The notes beneath the pieces are model-generated. The model searched no databases. It saw only the letters and a list, made by a program, of their open reading frames with translations, and was not told the origin of the DNA. Below are positions 1 through 5,566 of a stretch of 7,218 bases of DNA, piece after piece; position 1 is the stretch's first letter; each line of letters begins with the position of its first letter. The stretch is from Bacillota bacterium (GTDB lineage: Bacteria; Bacillota; Clostridia; Saccharofermentanales; UBA5734). Where the stretch lies: the NCBI GenBank assembly GCA_023438965.1, contig JAEXPB010000048.1, positions 1 through 7,218 of the forward strand, given 5' to 3'. Both the position numbers and the translations under genes were made by a program.

Positions 1-425
1 TGCAGCTCATACAGCAATTCATAAAGCAGTGATTGGCATTTCAGTACATAACCGGCTCCGCGACTGTTCCAGTAACGTTCGATGGCTTCGAAAAGGGGAA
101 CGAGCGTCGGCAGATTAACCGGGGCAATATGAAAAGGCGGAAAGGTGATATTTTCTTCAGCCAGATCAAAATTGATCGCCAGGCACTCGCCGAATTCACG
201 ATGACTGACATCGTAATCCGAGAATTTCGGCAGATAGAGAATCTCACGCGCCGGCACCACCAGGGTCGGACCGCCCAGAAAACGATATTCCTTGATGCCG
301 CCGATCATATAGACCAAGCCATGCGAGCGGCGGTTCCGGTGACTGATGCGGCCGGCTTCGACCGGTACCACCATGGCCAGCACGATTTTTGAAATGTTAA
401 AATCGTAATTCATGAAATCAAGCAT
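1..425 (-). CDS. AraC-family transcriptional regulator, N-terminal cupin part (partial)
   Basis: Reading the minus strand from an ATG at 425 gives 141 open codons up to the left edge, so only the N-terminal sensor half is visible; the C-terminal double helix-turn-helix would lie outside. The protein reads like the cupin-type arm of clostridial AraC regulators: a His-Arg-rich start followed by HGLVYMIGGIKEYRF, then REILYLPKFSDYDVS (the conserved 'Pro-Lys-x-Ser-x-Tyr' strand), then GECLAINFDL. A second in-frame ATG lies at 413. An in-frame stop at 485-483 and an extended -10 box at 449-441 restrict the start to these two; 425 is preferred because GGTGAT lies just upstream, although the spacing is tight. 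It is divergent from the glycyl radical enzyme, which suggests that it controls that gene in response to a small molecule (inference). The family call is firm; the ligand is unknown. Confidence 0.85.
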   Translation of the reverse strand, partial: MLDFMNYDFNISKIVLAMVVPVEAGRISHRNRRSHGLVYMIGGIKEYRFLGGPTLVVPAREILYLPKFSDYDVSHREFGECLAINFDLAEENITFPPFHIAPVNLPTLVPLFEAIERYWNSRGAGYVLKCQSLLYELLYEL

Positions 426-440
426 ATCATCACCATAAAC

Positions 441-449
441 ATTATAGCA
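441..449 (-). promoter_or_regulatory. Extended -10 promoter of the AraC-type regulator
   Basis: The minus strand reads TGCTATAAT, a perfect TATAAT with the TGn extension, 15 bases upstream of the ATG at 425. No good -35 is visible 17 bases further up (TCATCG), which is normal for extended -10 promoters. The implied transcript start is only about 8 bases before ATG 425, or about 20 before ATG 413, so the message has a very short leader. Confidence 0.55.
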
Positions 450-495
450 TAAGTCGTTATCGACGATGAGCGAATAGATAAATTAGTTTTGAAAA

Positions 496-518
496 GTCCA
501 GATAATCCGGTTTGTCCA
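496..518 (+). promoter_or_regulatory. Possible regulator binding site (GTCCA direct repeat)
   Basis: GTCCA occurs at 496-500 and again at 514-518, an 18-bp period, ending immediately upstream of the -35 box of the enzyme gene. AraC-type activators commonly bind direct repeats abutting the -35, usually at about two helical turns. The repeat is short, so this is a suggestion from position, not a demonstrated site. Confidence 0.25.
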
Positions 519-547
519 TTGTCGGTAACCGCTTATCTGACCATAAT
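519..547 (+). promoter_or_regulatory. Promoter of the glycyl radical enzyme gene
   Basis: TTGTCG at 519-524 (4 of 6 matches to the -35 consensus) and CATAAT at 542-547 (5 of 6 to the -10) are separated by an ideal 17 bp. Transcription would start near 554, giving a leader of about 40 bases before ATG 594. The imperfect -35 fits a promoter needing an activator, such as the divergent AraC-type protein (inference). Confidence 0.5.
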
Positions 548-558
548 AGGGATAGAAG

Positions 559-571
559 TTGATTAAATCAA
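559..571 (+). repeat. 13-bp palindrome in the leader of the glycyl radical enzyme gene
   Basis: TTGATT-A-AATCAA is a perfect inverted repeat just downstream of the predicted transcript start. It resembles the FNR/CRP-type box TTGAT-N4-ATCAA but has a 3-bp spacer, one short of the consensus. It could be an operator for a repressor; the protein involved cannot be named. Confidence 0.35.
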
Positions 572-593
572 TTTCAGATCGGGGATGACGACG

Positions 594-2828
594 ATGTGGG
601 ACACATTTTACGCTGACCGTGCTAATTTGGCGAATAAGTACCACAAAACCAGCGAGCCGTTCAATGCGTTCAACCGAATGGCTTACCATGGCTATGACTA
701 TGATCCGGCAACCGGTTTTAGCGATGCGGAAATGCGTAGCGGGTTGGAGGACTTGGCCGGCCTGATCCGCGAACTGCCGCACCCGGTAGCCAAAGCCCAC
801 GCCGTGGCCTATGTGCTGGAGCATACCCGGATCGATGTCAATGCCCAGGATTATTTCGTCGGTTTATACAGCTGGAGCCGGGTGGCTAACGCCATCACGA
901 TCAGCCGCTGGGTTGACGAGGTCTTTACCAGCCATATTCCGGCTGCCGCGACCTTCATGAAAAAGCACAAGCGTGCCGGTACAGTGGACATGTGGGTGGA
1001 CTACGACCACTCGGTGCCCGATTGGCAAGCCTTGATCCGACTCGGCTTCCCCGGCATTCGGGAGCGGGCGCGGGTGTACCGCCAGCGGCAGGCGGCCTTG
1101 ACGCCGGAACAGGCGGCTTATTTTGCGGCGATTGAGATCGAGTATACCGCCATTCTGGACTTGATTGAGCGCCTTCGCCAATATGCGCTGACCCGGACGC
1201 ACGCCAAGGCCCCGGCTGTCGCCGCCTGCCTGCAGCGGCTGCATGACGGTCCGCCGCAGAACACCTATGATGTCCTGCAGCTGATCTATCTCTATTTCAT
1301 GATCTGCGAGTCGGTCGAAAGCTACCAGGTCCGTTCGCTCGGTAATGGCCTGGATGCCGCCATCGCACCGTTCTACCGGCAGGATCTGGCCAGCGGCGCA
1401 TTCGGCAAGGAAGAACTGGACGTCTATCTGGCTTATTTCCTGATGCAGTTCAGCGCGATCGGCAATTACTGGGGCCAGCCCTTCTACCTCGGCGGTACCG
1501 GTCCCCAGGGTGAGACCCTGTACAATGAGGCCTCGTATGCCATTCTGGACGTGTATGACCGTATTAATATTTACAATCCGAAGGTCCAGCTGAAGATCAA
1601 CACCAACACCCCCCGCCAGTTGCTGGAGAAAGTGCTGGACATGATCCGCAGCGGGCGCAGCAGCTTTGTCTTCCTGTGTGAACCGGGCATCATGCGCGCG
1701 ATGATGGGTCTGGGCATGACGGAAGAGGAAGCCCGCACCTGCGATATCAAGGGCTGTTATGAATTTGCCGTGCGTGCCGGCGAGGTGTCCACAGCTCCTT
1801 TATATCTGAATCTCCTGAAGCCGGTCAGCCTGGTCCTGAACAACGGCGCAGACCCGATTACCGGCGAAACGGTCGGCCTGCGCACTGGCGACCTGGACGA
1901 CCTCGCCACCTTTGACGATTTCTATCAGGCTTATCTAAAACAGCTGGCCTATATCCTGGACAGCGCGATGCAGGTGGCGGACCAGTTTGAACAATATCTC
2001 GAATTCATCAATCCGTCGCCGATGTTCTCGGCCACGATCGAGCATAGCCTGCAAACCATGCAGGATGCCTATGCCAGCGGCTCAAAATACAACAATACCG
2101 TCGTGCTGCATACGGGCTTCGCCAGCGCCGTGGATTCTCTGATGGCGGTAAAGAACCTTGTTTATGATGACCAGAAGACCAGCCTGGCCGAATTGCGGCA
2201 GGCGCTCCATGCCAACTGGCAAGGCCATGACCGTCTGCGGCTCCAGGCGATCCGCTGCCCGCATCAGTTCGGCAATAACGACGAAACCGCCGACCGTTAC
2301 GCGACGGCGCTCTCGCGCTGGCTCTGCCTGAAAGAAAACCTGCGGCCGAACGCCCGCGGCGGTTTCTACAAGGCGGCCATGCACAGCGCGCGCCATTATC
2401 TCACGTTCGGCCCGCTCACCGAAGCGACGCCGGACGGCCGGCAAATCGGCGATGAATTGTCCAAAAACATTTCGCCGGCCATGGGTCGGGACAAGAATGG
2501 CGTGACCGCCCTGGTTCACTCGGTAACCAAGCTGGACCCGTCCCTCTATACCGAAGACTTCTGCCTGGATGTCATGCTGCATCCTTCGGCGACCAGCGGC
2601 AGCGAAGGCCTGTCGGCGATGAAGGCCGTCCTGGATACCTACATGGCCGGCCACGGCCTGGCGATCCAGTTCAATGTCTTCGACACCCAAACGCTGCGCG
2701 ACGCGCAGGCGCACCCGGAAAAATACAGCAATCTGCAAGTGCGGGTCTGCGGCTGGAATGTCCTTTGGCACAACCTAAGCCGCGCCGAGCAGGAAGCGTA
2801 CATACTGCGCTGCGAGAATATCCGGTAG
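594..2828 (+). CDS. Glycyl radical enzyme (PFL-like family, substrate unknown)
   Basis: A complete glycyl radical enzyme of 744 residues from ATG 594. An ATG at 585 would add three residues (747 total; numbering below uses 585), but 594 has GGGG at 581-584 at a workable 9-base distance and begins MWDTFYADRANL. The long N-terminal PFL-type barrel carries the thiyl-radical site GCYE with Cys391 and Glu393. The C-terminal glycyl-radical domain contains the SPAMGRDKNG motif (about 630-639) and the radical loop VRVCGWNVLW with Gly723, followed by the LSRAEQEAYILR tail. Pyruvate formate-lyase has adjacent cysteines, whereas Cys-x-Glu is typical of the dehydratase/lyase branches, so an eliminase or C-C/C-N lyase role is more likely than true PFL. 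The enzyme should be cytosolic and oxygen-sensitive, and needs a radical-SAM activase, which is not visible here. It is divergent from an AraC-type regulator. Family certain, reaction unknown. Confidence 0.93.
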   Translation: MWDTFYADRANLANKYHKTSEPFNAFNRMAYHGYDYDPATGFSDAEMRSGLEDLAGLIRELPHPVAKAHAVAYVLEHTRIDVNAQDYFVGLYSWSRVANAITISRWVDEVFTSHIPAAATFMKKHKRAGTVDMWVDYDHSVPDWQALIRLGFPGIRERARVYRQRQAALTPEQAAYFAAIEIEYTAILDLIERLRQYALTRTHAKAPAVAACLQRLHDGPPQNTYDVLQLIYLYFMICESVESYQVRSLGNGLDAAIAPFYRQDLASGAFGKEELDVYLAYFLMQFSAIGNYWGQPFYLGGTGPQGETLYNEASYAILDVYDRINIYNPKVQLKINTNTPRQLLEKVLDMIRSGRSSFVFLCEPGIMRAMMGLGMTEEEARTCDIKGCYEFAVRAGEVSTAPLYLNLLKPVSLVLNNGADPITGETVGLRTGDLDDLATFDDFYQAYLKQLAYILDSAMQVADQFEQYLEFINPSPMFSATIEHSLQTMQDAYASGSKYNNTVVLHTGFASAVDSLMAVKNLVYDDQKTSLAELRQALHANWQGHDRLRLQAIRCPHQFGNNDETADRYATALSRWLCLKENLRPNARGGFYKAAMHSARHYLTFGPLTEATPDGRQIGDELSKNISPAMGRDKNGVTALVHSVTKLDPSLYTEDFCLDVMLHPSATSGSEGLSAMKAVLDTYMAGHGLAIQFNVFDTQTLRDAQAHPEKYSNLQVRVCGWNVLWHNLSRAEQEAYILRCENIR

Positions 2829-2901
2829 CCGCCTGGGAATCAACGTTCGATCCAATATCCGGTATAATTGCATTATAGTGGATTGAGGAGGGCGTGTTGA
2901 T

Positions 2902-3105
2902 ATGACTCAGCAATTTCGCCGCTACACAGGGCAGGCTGGCTACGGGCCGGACTATTATGAACTGTCCGGCTTCCTTTACCGCATCTCGGGCAAGGAGGAA
3001 AAGATTGGCTTGCTCGAATGGGTTTTCTGGGAATGGCAGCATGCCCGGTCGCGCTCTGCACTGACCGTGAGCATCGGCATCTTCGTCCGGCGATGCAGTT
3101 TATAA
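2902..3105 (+). pseudogene. Truncated GNAT-like acetyltransferase N-terminus
   Basis: A 67-codon frame begins 73 bases after the enzyme stop. It has a strong GAGGAGGG ribosome binding site at 2885-2892 (9-base spacing) and a TATAAT at 2863-2868 that may serve as its own -10. The start FRRYTGQAGYGPDYYELSGF, then a Trp-Glu-Trp region near residues 46-48 and a Ser-Ile-Gly-Ile-Phe strand near residue 57, resemble the first strands of clostridial GNAT acetyltransferases. The acetyl-CoA binding region (Gly/Arg loop) is missing: the frame stops at 3105, where the base composition turns AT-rich. I read it as a gene whose 3' part was lost when the neighbouring island arrived. A short intact protein is less likely. 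The GNAT assignment rests on memory of family N-termini and is moderate. Confidence 0.5.
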
Positions 3106-3338
3106 ATCATGGTATTGATACAATGAGATTTTTCATCGAAGGACAGGGGGGAGGGGGTTGCATTCAAATTTCGTCTTTTCAGAACAATCATTGCTTGTTT
3201 TTGAGGATCTCCGTTATATGCTTCCTCGACTCATTATTCACCTTGTGAAGAACGTGCCAGGCTAATCGCTTCATTCCATTAGACTAAGTTGCTTTTACTT
3301 TGGCATTCTAACCCTAGCAGGCAGGGATCATATTCATA

Positions 3339-3366
3339 TTGACTTCAGCCATAGGGATGCTATACT
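3339..3366 (+). promoter_or_regulatory. Promoter of the toxin-antitoxin operon
   Basis: TTGACT (3339-3344) and TATACT (3361-3366) are separated by 16 bp, and TG at the position before the -10 gives TGCTATACT, an extended -10. This is the best promoter match in the window. The transcript would start near 3373, about 40 bases before the toxin start codon and inside the palindromic operator region. Confidence 0.7.
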
Positions 3367-3393
3367 TAATAGAGAATAAGTATCAAATGATAC
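3362..3393 (+). promoter_or_regulatory. Overlapping palindromes, probable antitoxin operator
   Basis: Two perfect inverted repeats interlock over the -10 and start point. The first is ATACTTA (3362-3368) and TAAGTAT (3377-3383) with an 8-base spacer. The second is GTATCA (3380-3385) and TGATAC (3388-3393) with a 2-base spacer. They share the GTAT at 3380-3383. MqsA-type antitoxins repress their own operon by binding palindromes near the promoter, and the antitoxin here has an MqsA-like HTH, so autorepression at this site is the natural reading. The sequence differs from the E. coli MqsA box. Confidence 0.6.
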
Positions 3394-3412
3394 CAGATCG
3401 AGAGGGCAGCTT

Positions 3413-3853
3413 TTGACTAGTGGAACACGTATTGAAACAGAGGTTGAAATAGATGCTTATATTGCCAGATTGAAATATGCACTTGCTAATGGCGCTAGTG
3501 TAATATTTCAGGAAAAGCGACAAGTTGATAATGGCAGAGATATACAGTATAGCAATAAATTTACAATAGCTGACTTGTTCCCTGACGATGATCCAGTTAC
3601 TGTCTTAAAACGTGAACTTATGACATTATCAAAGAAAGAATATCTACAGACTGTTAAAGATTCAAATTTCCCAAAACGATCAGAGATGCGGGAGTTTGGC
3701 AAATTGTATAACGGGAATGCAGAGGTTTATATTAAAATAAGGGTAGAATTGCTGGACCCAATACGCGGAGGCACAACTACGACATTTGTGATGTCATTTC
3801 ATTATTCGACGGTACCTTTCAAAGATAGGTGTTTTCCGTACGGTAATAAGTAA
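3413..3853 (+). CDS. MqsR-like toxin (probable mRNA interferase)
   Basis: A 146-residue protein starting at TTG 3413 with AGAGGG at 3401-3406, six bases upstream; no better start is available. The C-terminal half follows the MqsR pattern: a 'leucine, Ser-Lys-Lys-Glu-Tyr' helix (about 69-78), REFGK (93-97), then EVYIKIRVEL (104-113) and a final MSFHY strand (127-131). Tyr106 sits where E. coli MqsR has its catalytic Tyr81 in VYLKI. The equivalents of Lys56 and Gln68 are not clearly conserved. MqsR is a RelE-fold ribonuclease cutting mRNA at GCU, but specificity cannot be read here. It is longer than E. coli MqsR (98 residues) because of an insertion at about 33-60 and extra C-terminal residues. 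Toxin-first order, 14 bases before its partner, matches the mqsRA arrangement. The call comes from motif reading plus context. Confidence 0.68.
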   Translation: MTSGTRIETEVEIDAYIARLKYALANGASVIFQEKRQVDNGRDIQYSNKFTIADLFPDDDPVTVLKRELMTLSKKEYLQTVKDSNFPKRSEMREFGKLYNGNAEVYIKIRVELLDPIRGGTTTTFVMSFHYSTVPFKDRCFPYGNK

Positions 3854-3867
3854 AGGGGAGAAATAAA

Positions 3868-4893
3868 ATGGAAACACTAAAAAAAGAATATAAATTATGC
3901 ATGAGCTGTATGGAAGAACACGAAGTCAGTACTGTTAAAGTTCGGGAAAGCAACACATTCAAAGGCCAAGTCGTGGAGTATGATGCAATCTATGAATACT
4001 GTGATGTGGCAGATGAATATATCACAACCGAAGATATGATTCGAAGAAACGATATTTCCTTTAAGGATGCCTATCGGCGCTTGCTTGGGCTTCTTACTTC
4101 GAAGGATATTAGTGTGATTCGCGAAAAGTATGGAATAAGTCAATCAGACTTATCTATACTTTTAGGTTTAGGCGCAAAGACCATTACAAGATATGAAGGT
4201 TCACAAGTGCAAGATGCTGGATATGACGTAATGCTACGAAAACTCAATGAAGATCCAGAATGGTTTCTTTCACTGCTAAATAGTGCCAGAGAAAAATTTG
4301 CATCCTCAGTGTTTCGGAAGTATCATCAGAAAGCTTCTGATATATTTGCCGAGAGCAAAGATATGTATTGTAGAAAATCAATTTATGCTGCTTATGCAAA
4401 CATTTGCGACATCGATGACTGCTGCGGTAATACAGAACTTGATCTGGATAAAACAATTGAAGTGATAAGCTATTTTGCAAACTCGGATTTGGTCTCTTAT
4501 CTTTTCAAAGTCAAATTAATGAAGATGCTCTGGTATGCTGATGCGCTTTCTTATAAACGCCTTGGAAAGGCTATTACAGGGCTAGCATACAGCGCGCTTC
4601 CTATGGGTGCTGTTCCAATTGGACATGAATCAATTATCGGTCTTAAAGGTATTATTTACGAAGAAATCGATTTTGACGATGGAGTAGGTTATCATTTTTT
4701 GCCAGTATGCAATTTTATACCAAAGTTATTAAGCGAAAATGAAATTTCAATTCTTGATATGATTATTGCGAAATTTGGATTTGCTAAAAAAAATGATATT
4801 ATTAAAGCAATGCATGAAGAACGAGCCTATATAGAAACTGCTACAAGAGATATTATTCAGTTCCAATATGCGAAATATTTAAAAATAGATTAA
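3868..4893 (+). CDS. Antitoxin: MqsA-like zinc finger and HTH fused to a Panacea (SocA/DUF4065-like) domain
   Basis: A 341-residue protein with an excellent ribosome binding site (GGGGAG 3855-3860, 7 bases from ATG). Three parts are visible. Residues 8-60 form an MqsA/YgiT-like zinc finger with Cys11-x-x-Cys14 and Tyr44-Cys45; the fourth expected cysteine is Ala48. Residues 70-137 are an MqsA-type Xre HTH, with IREKYGISQSDLS, KTITRYEG and an LRKLNEDPEW tail. Residues about 195-325 match the Panacea/SocA/GepA fold, with KLMKMLWYADALSYKRLG, then ITGLAYSALPMGAVP (about 216-250). Panacea domains neutralise many unrelated toxins by direct binding, while the MqsA-like half binds DNA. The protein probably neutralises the upstream MqsR-like toxin and represses the operon at the palindromes at 3362-3393. 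Codon use is AT-rich, unlike the flanking genes, which supports transfer as a unit. Confidence 0.87.
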   Translation: METLKKEYKLCMSCMEEHEVSTVKVRESNTFKGQVVEYDAIYEYCDVADEYITTEDMIRRNDISFKDAYRRLLGLLTSKDISVIREKYGISQSDLSILLGLGAKTITRYEGSQVQDAGYDVMLRKLNEDPEWFLSLLNSAREKFASSVFRKYHQKASDIFAESKDMYCRKSIYAAYANICDIDDCCGNTELDLDKTIEVISYFANSDLVSYLFKVKLMKMLWYADALSYKRLGKAITGLAYSALPMGAVPIGHESIIGLKGIIYEEIDFDDGVGYHFLPVCNFIPKLLSENEISILDMIIAKFGFAKKNDIIKAMHEERAYIETATRDIIQFQYAKYLKID

Positions 4894-4897
4894 TCTA
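4886..4897. repeat. 12-bp palindrome spanning two convergent stop codons
   Basis: TAGATTAATCTA is a perfect palindrome holding the antitoxin stop (TAA, 4891-4893) and the VanZ gene stop (TAG on the minus strand, 4897-4895), one base apart. It is also where AT-rich DNA gives way to GC-richer DNA. It is too short and AT-rich to be a good intrinsic terminator. Confidence 0.45.
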
Positions 4898-5467
4898 GCC
4901 TTGTTTGGAGACGGGTTGCGGGTTCTGCTTCCGGCTGACCAGATAGCTTCGCGCCATGAACCAGGAAACGATGCCGCCGATCACATTGAGCATGAGATCA
5001 TCGATGTCGATCACGCGGTGATCGCTCCTGGTCAAGATGATCAACAAAAACTGGAAGATCTCGGCGCCCGTGGCAATCAATACGATCATGATCAGGCATT
5101 TCCTTACCCGCTGCGGGAAGCGAACCGCCAGATAGAGTGATAAAGGAACGAATAGCATGAGATTACCGAGGACATTTTGGATCATATGGCGATAACTGCC
5201 ACTTGATATCGCATCCTTCACGGCGGTCTGGATGCTCCGAAGTGGAATCAGATTCAAATGGAAGTTTAGGTCGCGGATTGGTTTGACATCAATTTCCAAG
5301 GGAAAATAGAGCAGCCCGATGACTAAATGGACATACGCAATAAAAACGATATCCAGCAGGAAGAAACGCCTCCGGCTTGTCCCGCCGGAGAAGAAGCGGG
5401 CTGCCCAGTAGATGATCAGTGTGATCATGAATGGAATAATCAGGGCTCCGGTATCAATACCGATCAT
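4895..5467 (-). CDS. VanZ-family membrane protein
   Basis: A 190-residue integral membrane protein starting at ATG 5467, with CAGGAG at 5479-5474 as a ribosome binding site six bases upstream. About five hydrophobic segments are seen: roughly 7-26, 35-55, 97-117, 124-144 and 158-176. The VanZ signature is clear: NLIPL (72-76), QNVLGNLMLFVPLSLYL (97-113), then GAEIFQFL (134-141) and DIDDLMLNVIGGIVSW (154-169). VanZ itself gives low-level teicoplanin resistance, but most chromosomal relatives have no proven role, so no resistance function is claimed. The length and C-terminus look complete, although the stop abuts the AT-rich island. It lies downstream of carB on the same strand, separated by a 332-base structured gap, and probably has its own expression signals. 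Confidence 0.88.
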   Translation of the reverse strand: MIGIDTGALIIPFMITLIIYWAARFFSGGTSRRRFFLLDIVFIAYVHLVIGLLYFPLEIDVKPIRDLNFHLNLIPLRSIQTAVKDAISSGSYRHMIQNVLGNLMLFVPLSLYLAVRFPQRVRKCLIMIVLIATGAEIFQFLLIILTRSDHRVIDIDDLMLNVIGGIVSWFMARSYLVSRKQNPQPVSKQG

Positions 5468-5486
5468 TTCATGCTCCTGTCTGCAA

Positions 5487-5518
5487 AACAGGAGAACCGA
5501 TTGCTCGATTCTCCTGTT
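5487..5518 (-). terminator. Perfect hairpin in the vanZ leader (weak terminator or switch)
   Basis: AACAGGAGAA (5487-5496) and TTCTCCTGTT (5509-5518) form a perfect 10-bp stem. Inside the loop CGA and TCG can add three pairs around a TTGC tetraloop. On the minus strand the stem is followed by a short T run (four Ts in all, counting the last stem bases), so it could be a weak intrinsic terminator for transcripts coming from carB. The same ACAGGAG core recurs as the vanZ ribosome binding site (minus strand 5480-5474), so the hairpin may control access to it instead. Confidence 0.5.
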
Positions 5519-5525
5519 GAGTTTC

Positions 5526-5545
5526 GCCCGAGGACCAGCCCGGCG
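5526..5545 (+). repeat. 20-bp direct repeat, copy 1
   Basis: A GC-rich 20-mer starting GCCCGAGGACC and ending GCCCGGCG, repeated exactly at 5607-5626, 81 bases away. The bases flanking the two copies differ, so it is a discrete shared block, not a longer tandem duplication. Its partner lies in the 59-base insertion in the neighbouring inverted-repeat element. Confidence 0.7.
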
Positions 5546-5566
5546 CAGATTCTTCCTCCATGACTA

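Larger units (their letters stand above)
3106..3412. other. AT-rich intergenic spacer at the left end of the island
   Basis: About 300 bases with no convincing gene. It begins at the truncation of the acetyltransferase and ends with the toxin-antitoxin promoter and operators (3339-3393). Inside is a purine tract of six Gs, one A and five Gs at 3146-3157, unusual in this AT-rich stretch. A 28-codon minus-strand frame (3274-3188) has no ribosome binding site and is not called. The composition change against the upstream genes marks this as the left edge of foreign DNA. Confidence 0.5.

Noticed and set aside
33..392. 119-codon open frame on the plus strand at the left end
   Set aside because: Lies antisense to the AraC-type cupin domain, whose motifs are clear on the minus strand.
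559..571. FNR box in the glycyl radical enzyme leader
   Set aside because: The half-sites match but the spacer is 3 rather than 4 bases, and it sits downstream of the predicted start; kept only as an unassigned palindrome.
2082..2771. 229-codon open frame on the minus strand inside the glycyl radical enzyme gene
   Set aside because: Fully antisense to a well-recognised protein; its composition (Arg/Val/Gly/Gln-rich, no motif) is what GC-rich codon bias produces on the opposite strand.
3018..3248. 76-codon plus-strand frame across the acetyltransferase remnant and spacer
   Set aside because: Its first part is an alternate frame of the remnant, it crosses the composition boundary, and it has no motif or start signal.
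3188..3274. 28-codon minus-strand frame starting MKRLAWHVLHKVNNESRKHI
   Set aside because: Looks protein-like, but is very short, has no ribosome binding site, has a stop just upstream, and I cannot match it to a family. It might be the tail of a decayed gene.
4895..5467. Glycopeptide resistance determinant
   Set aside because: The protein is VanZ-family, but no vanHAX, vanRS or vanY genes are near, and most chromosomal VanZ-like proteins have no shown resistance role.
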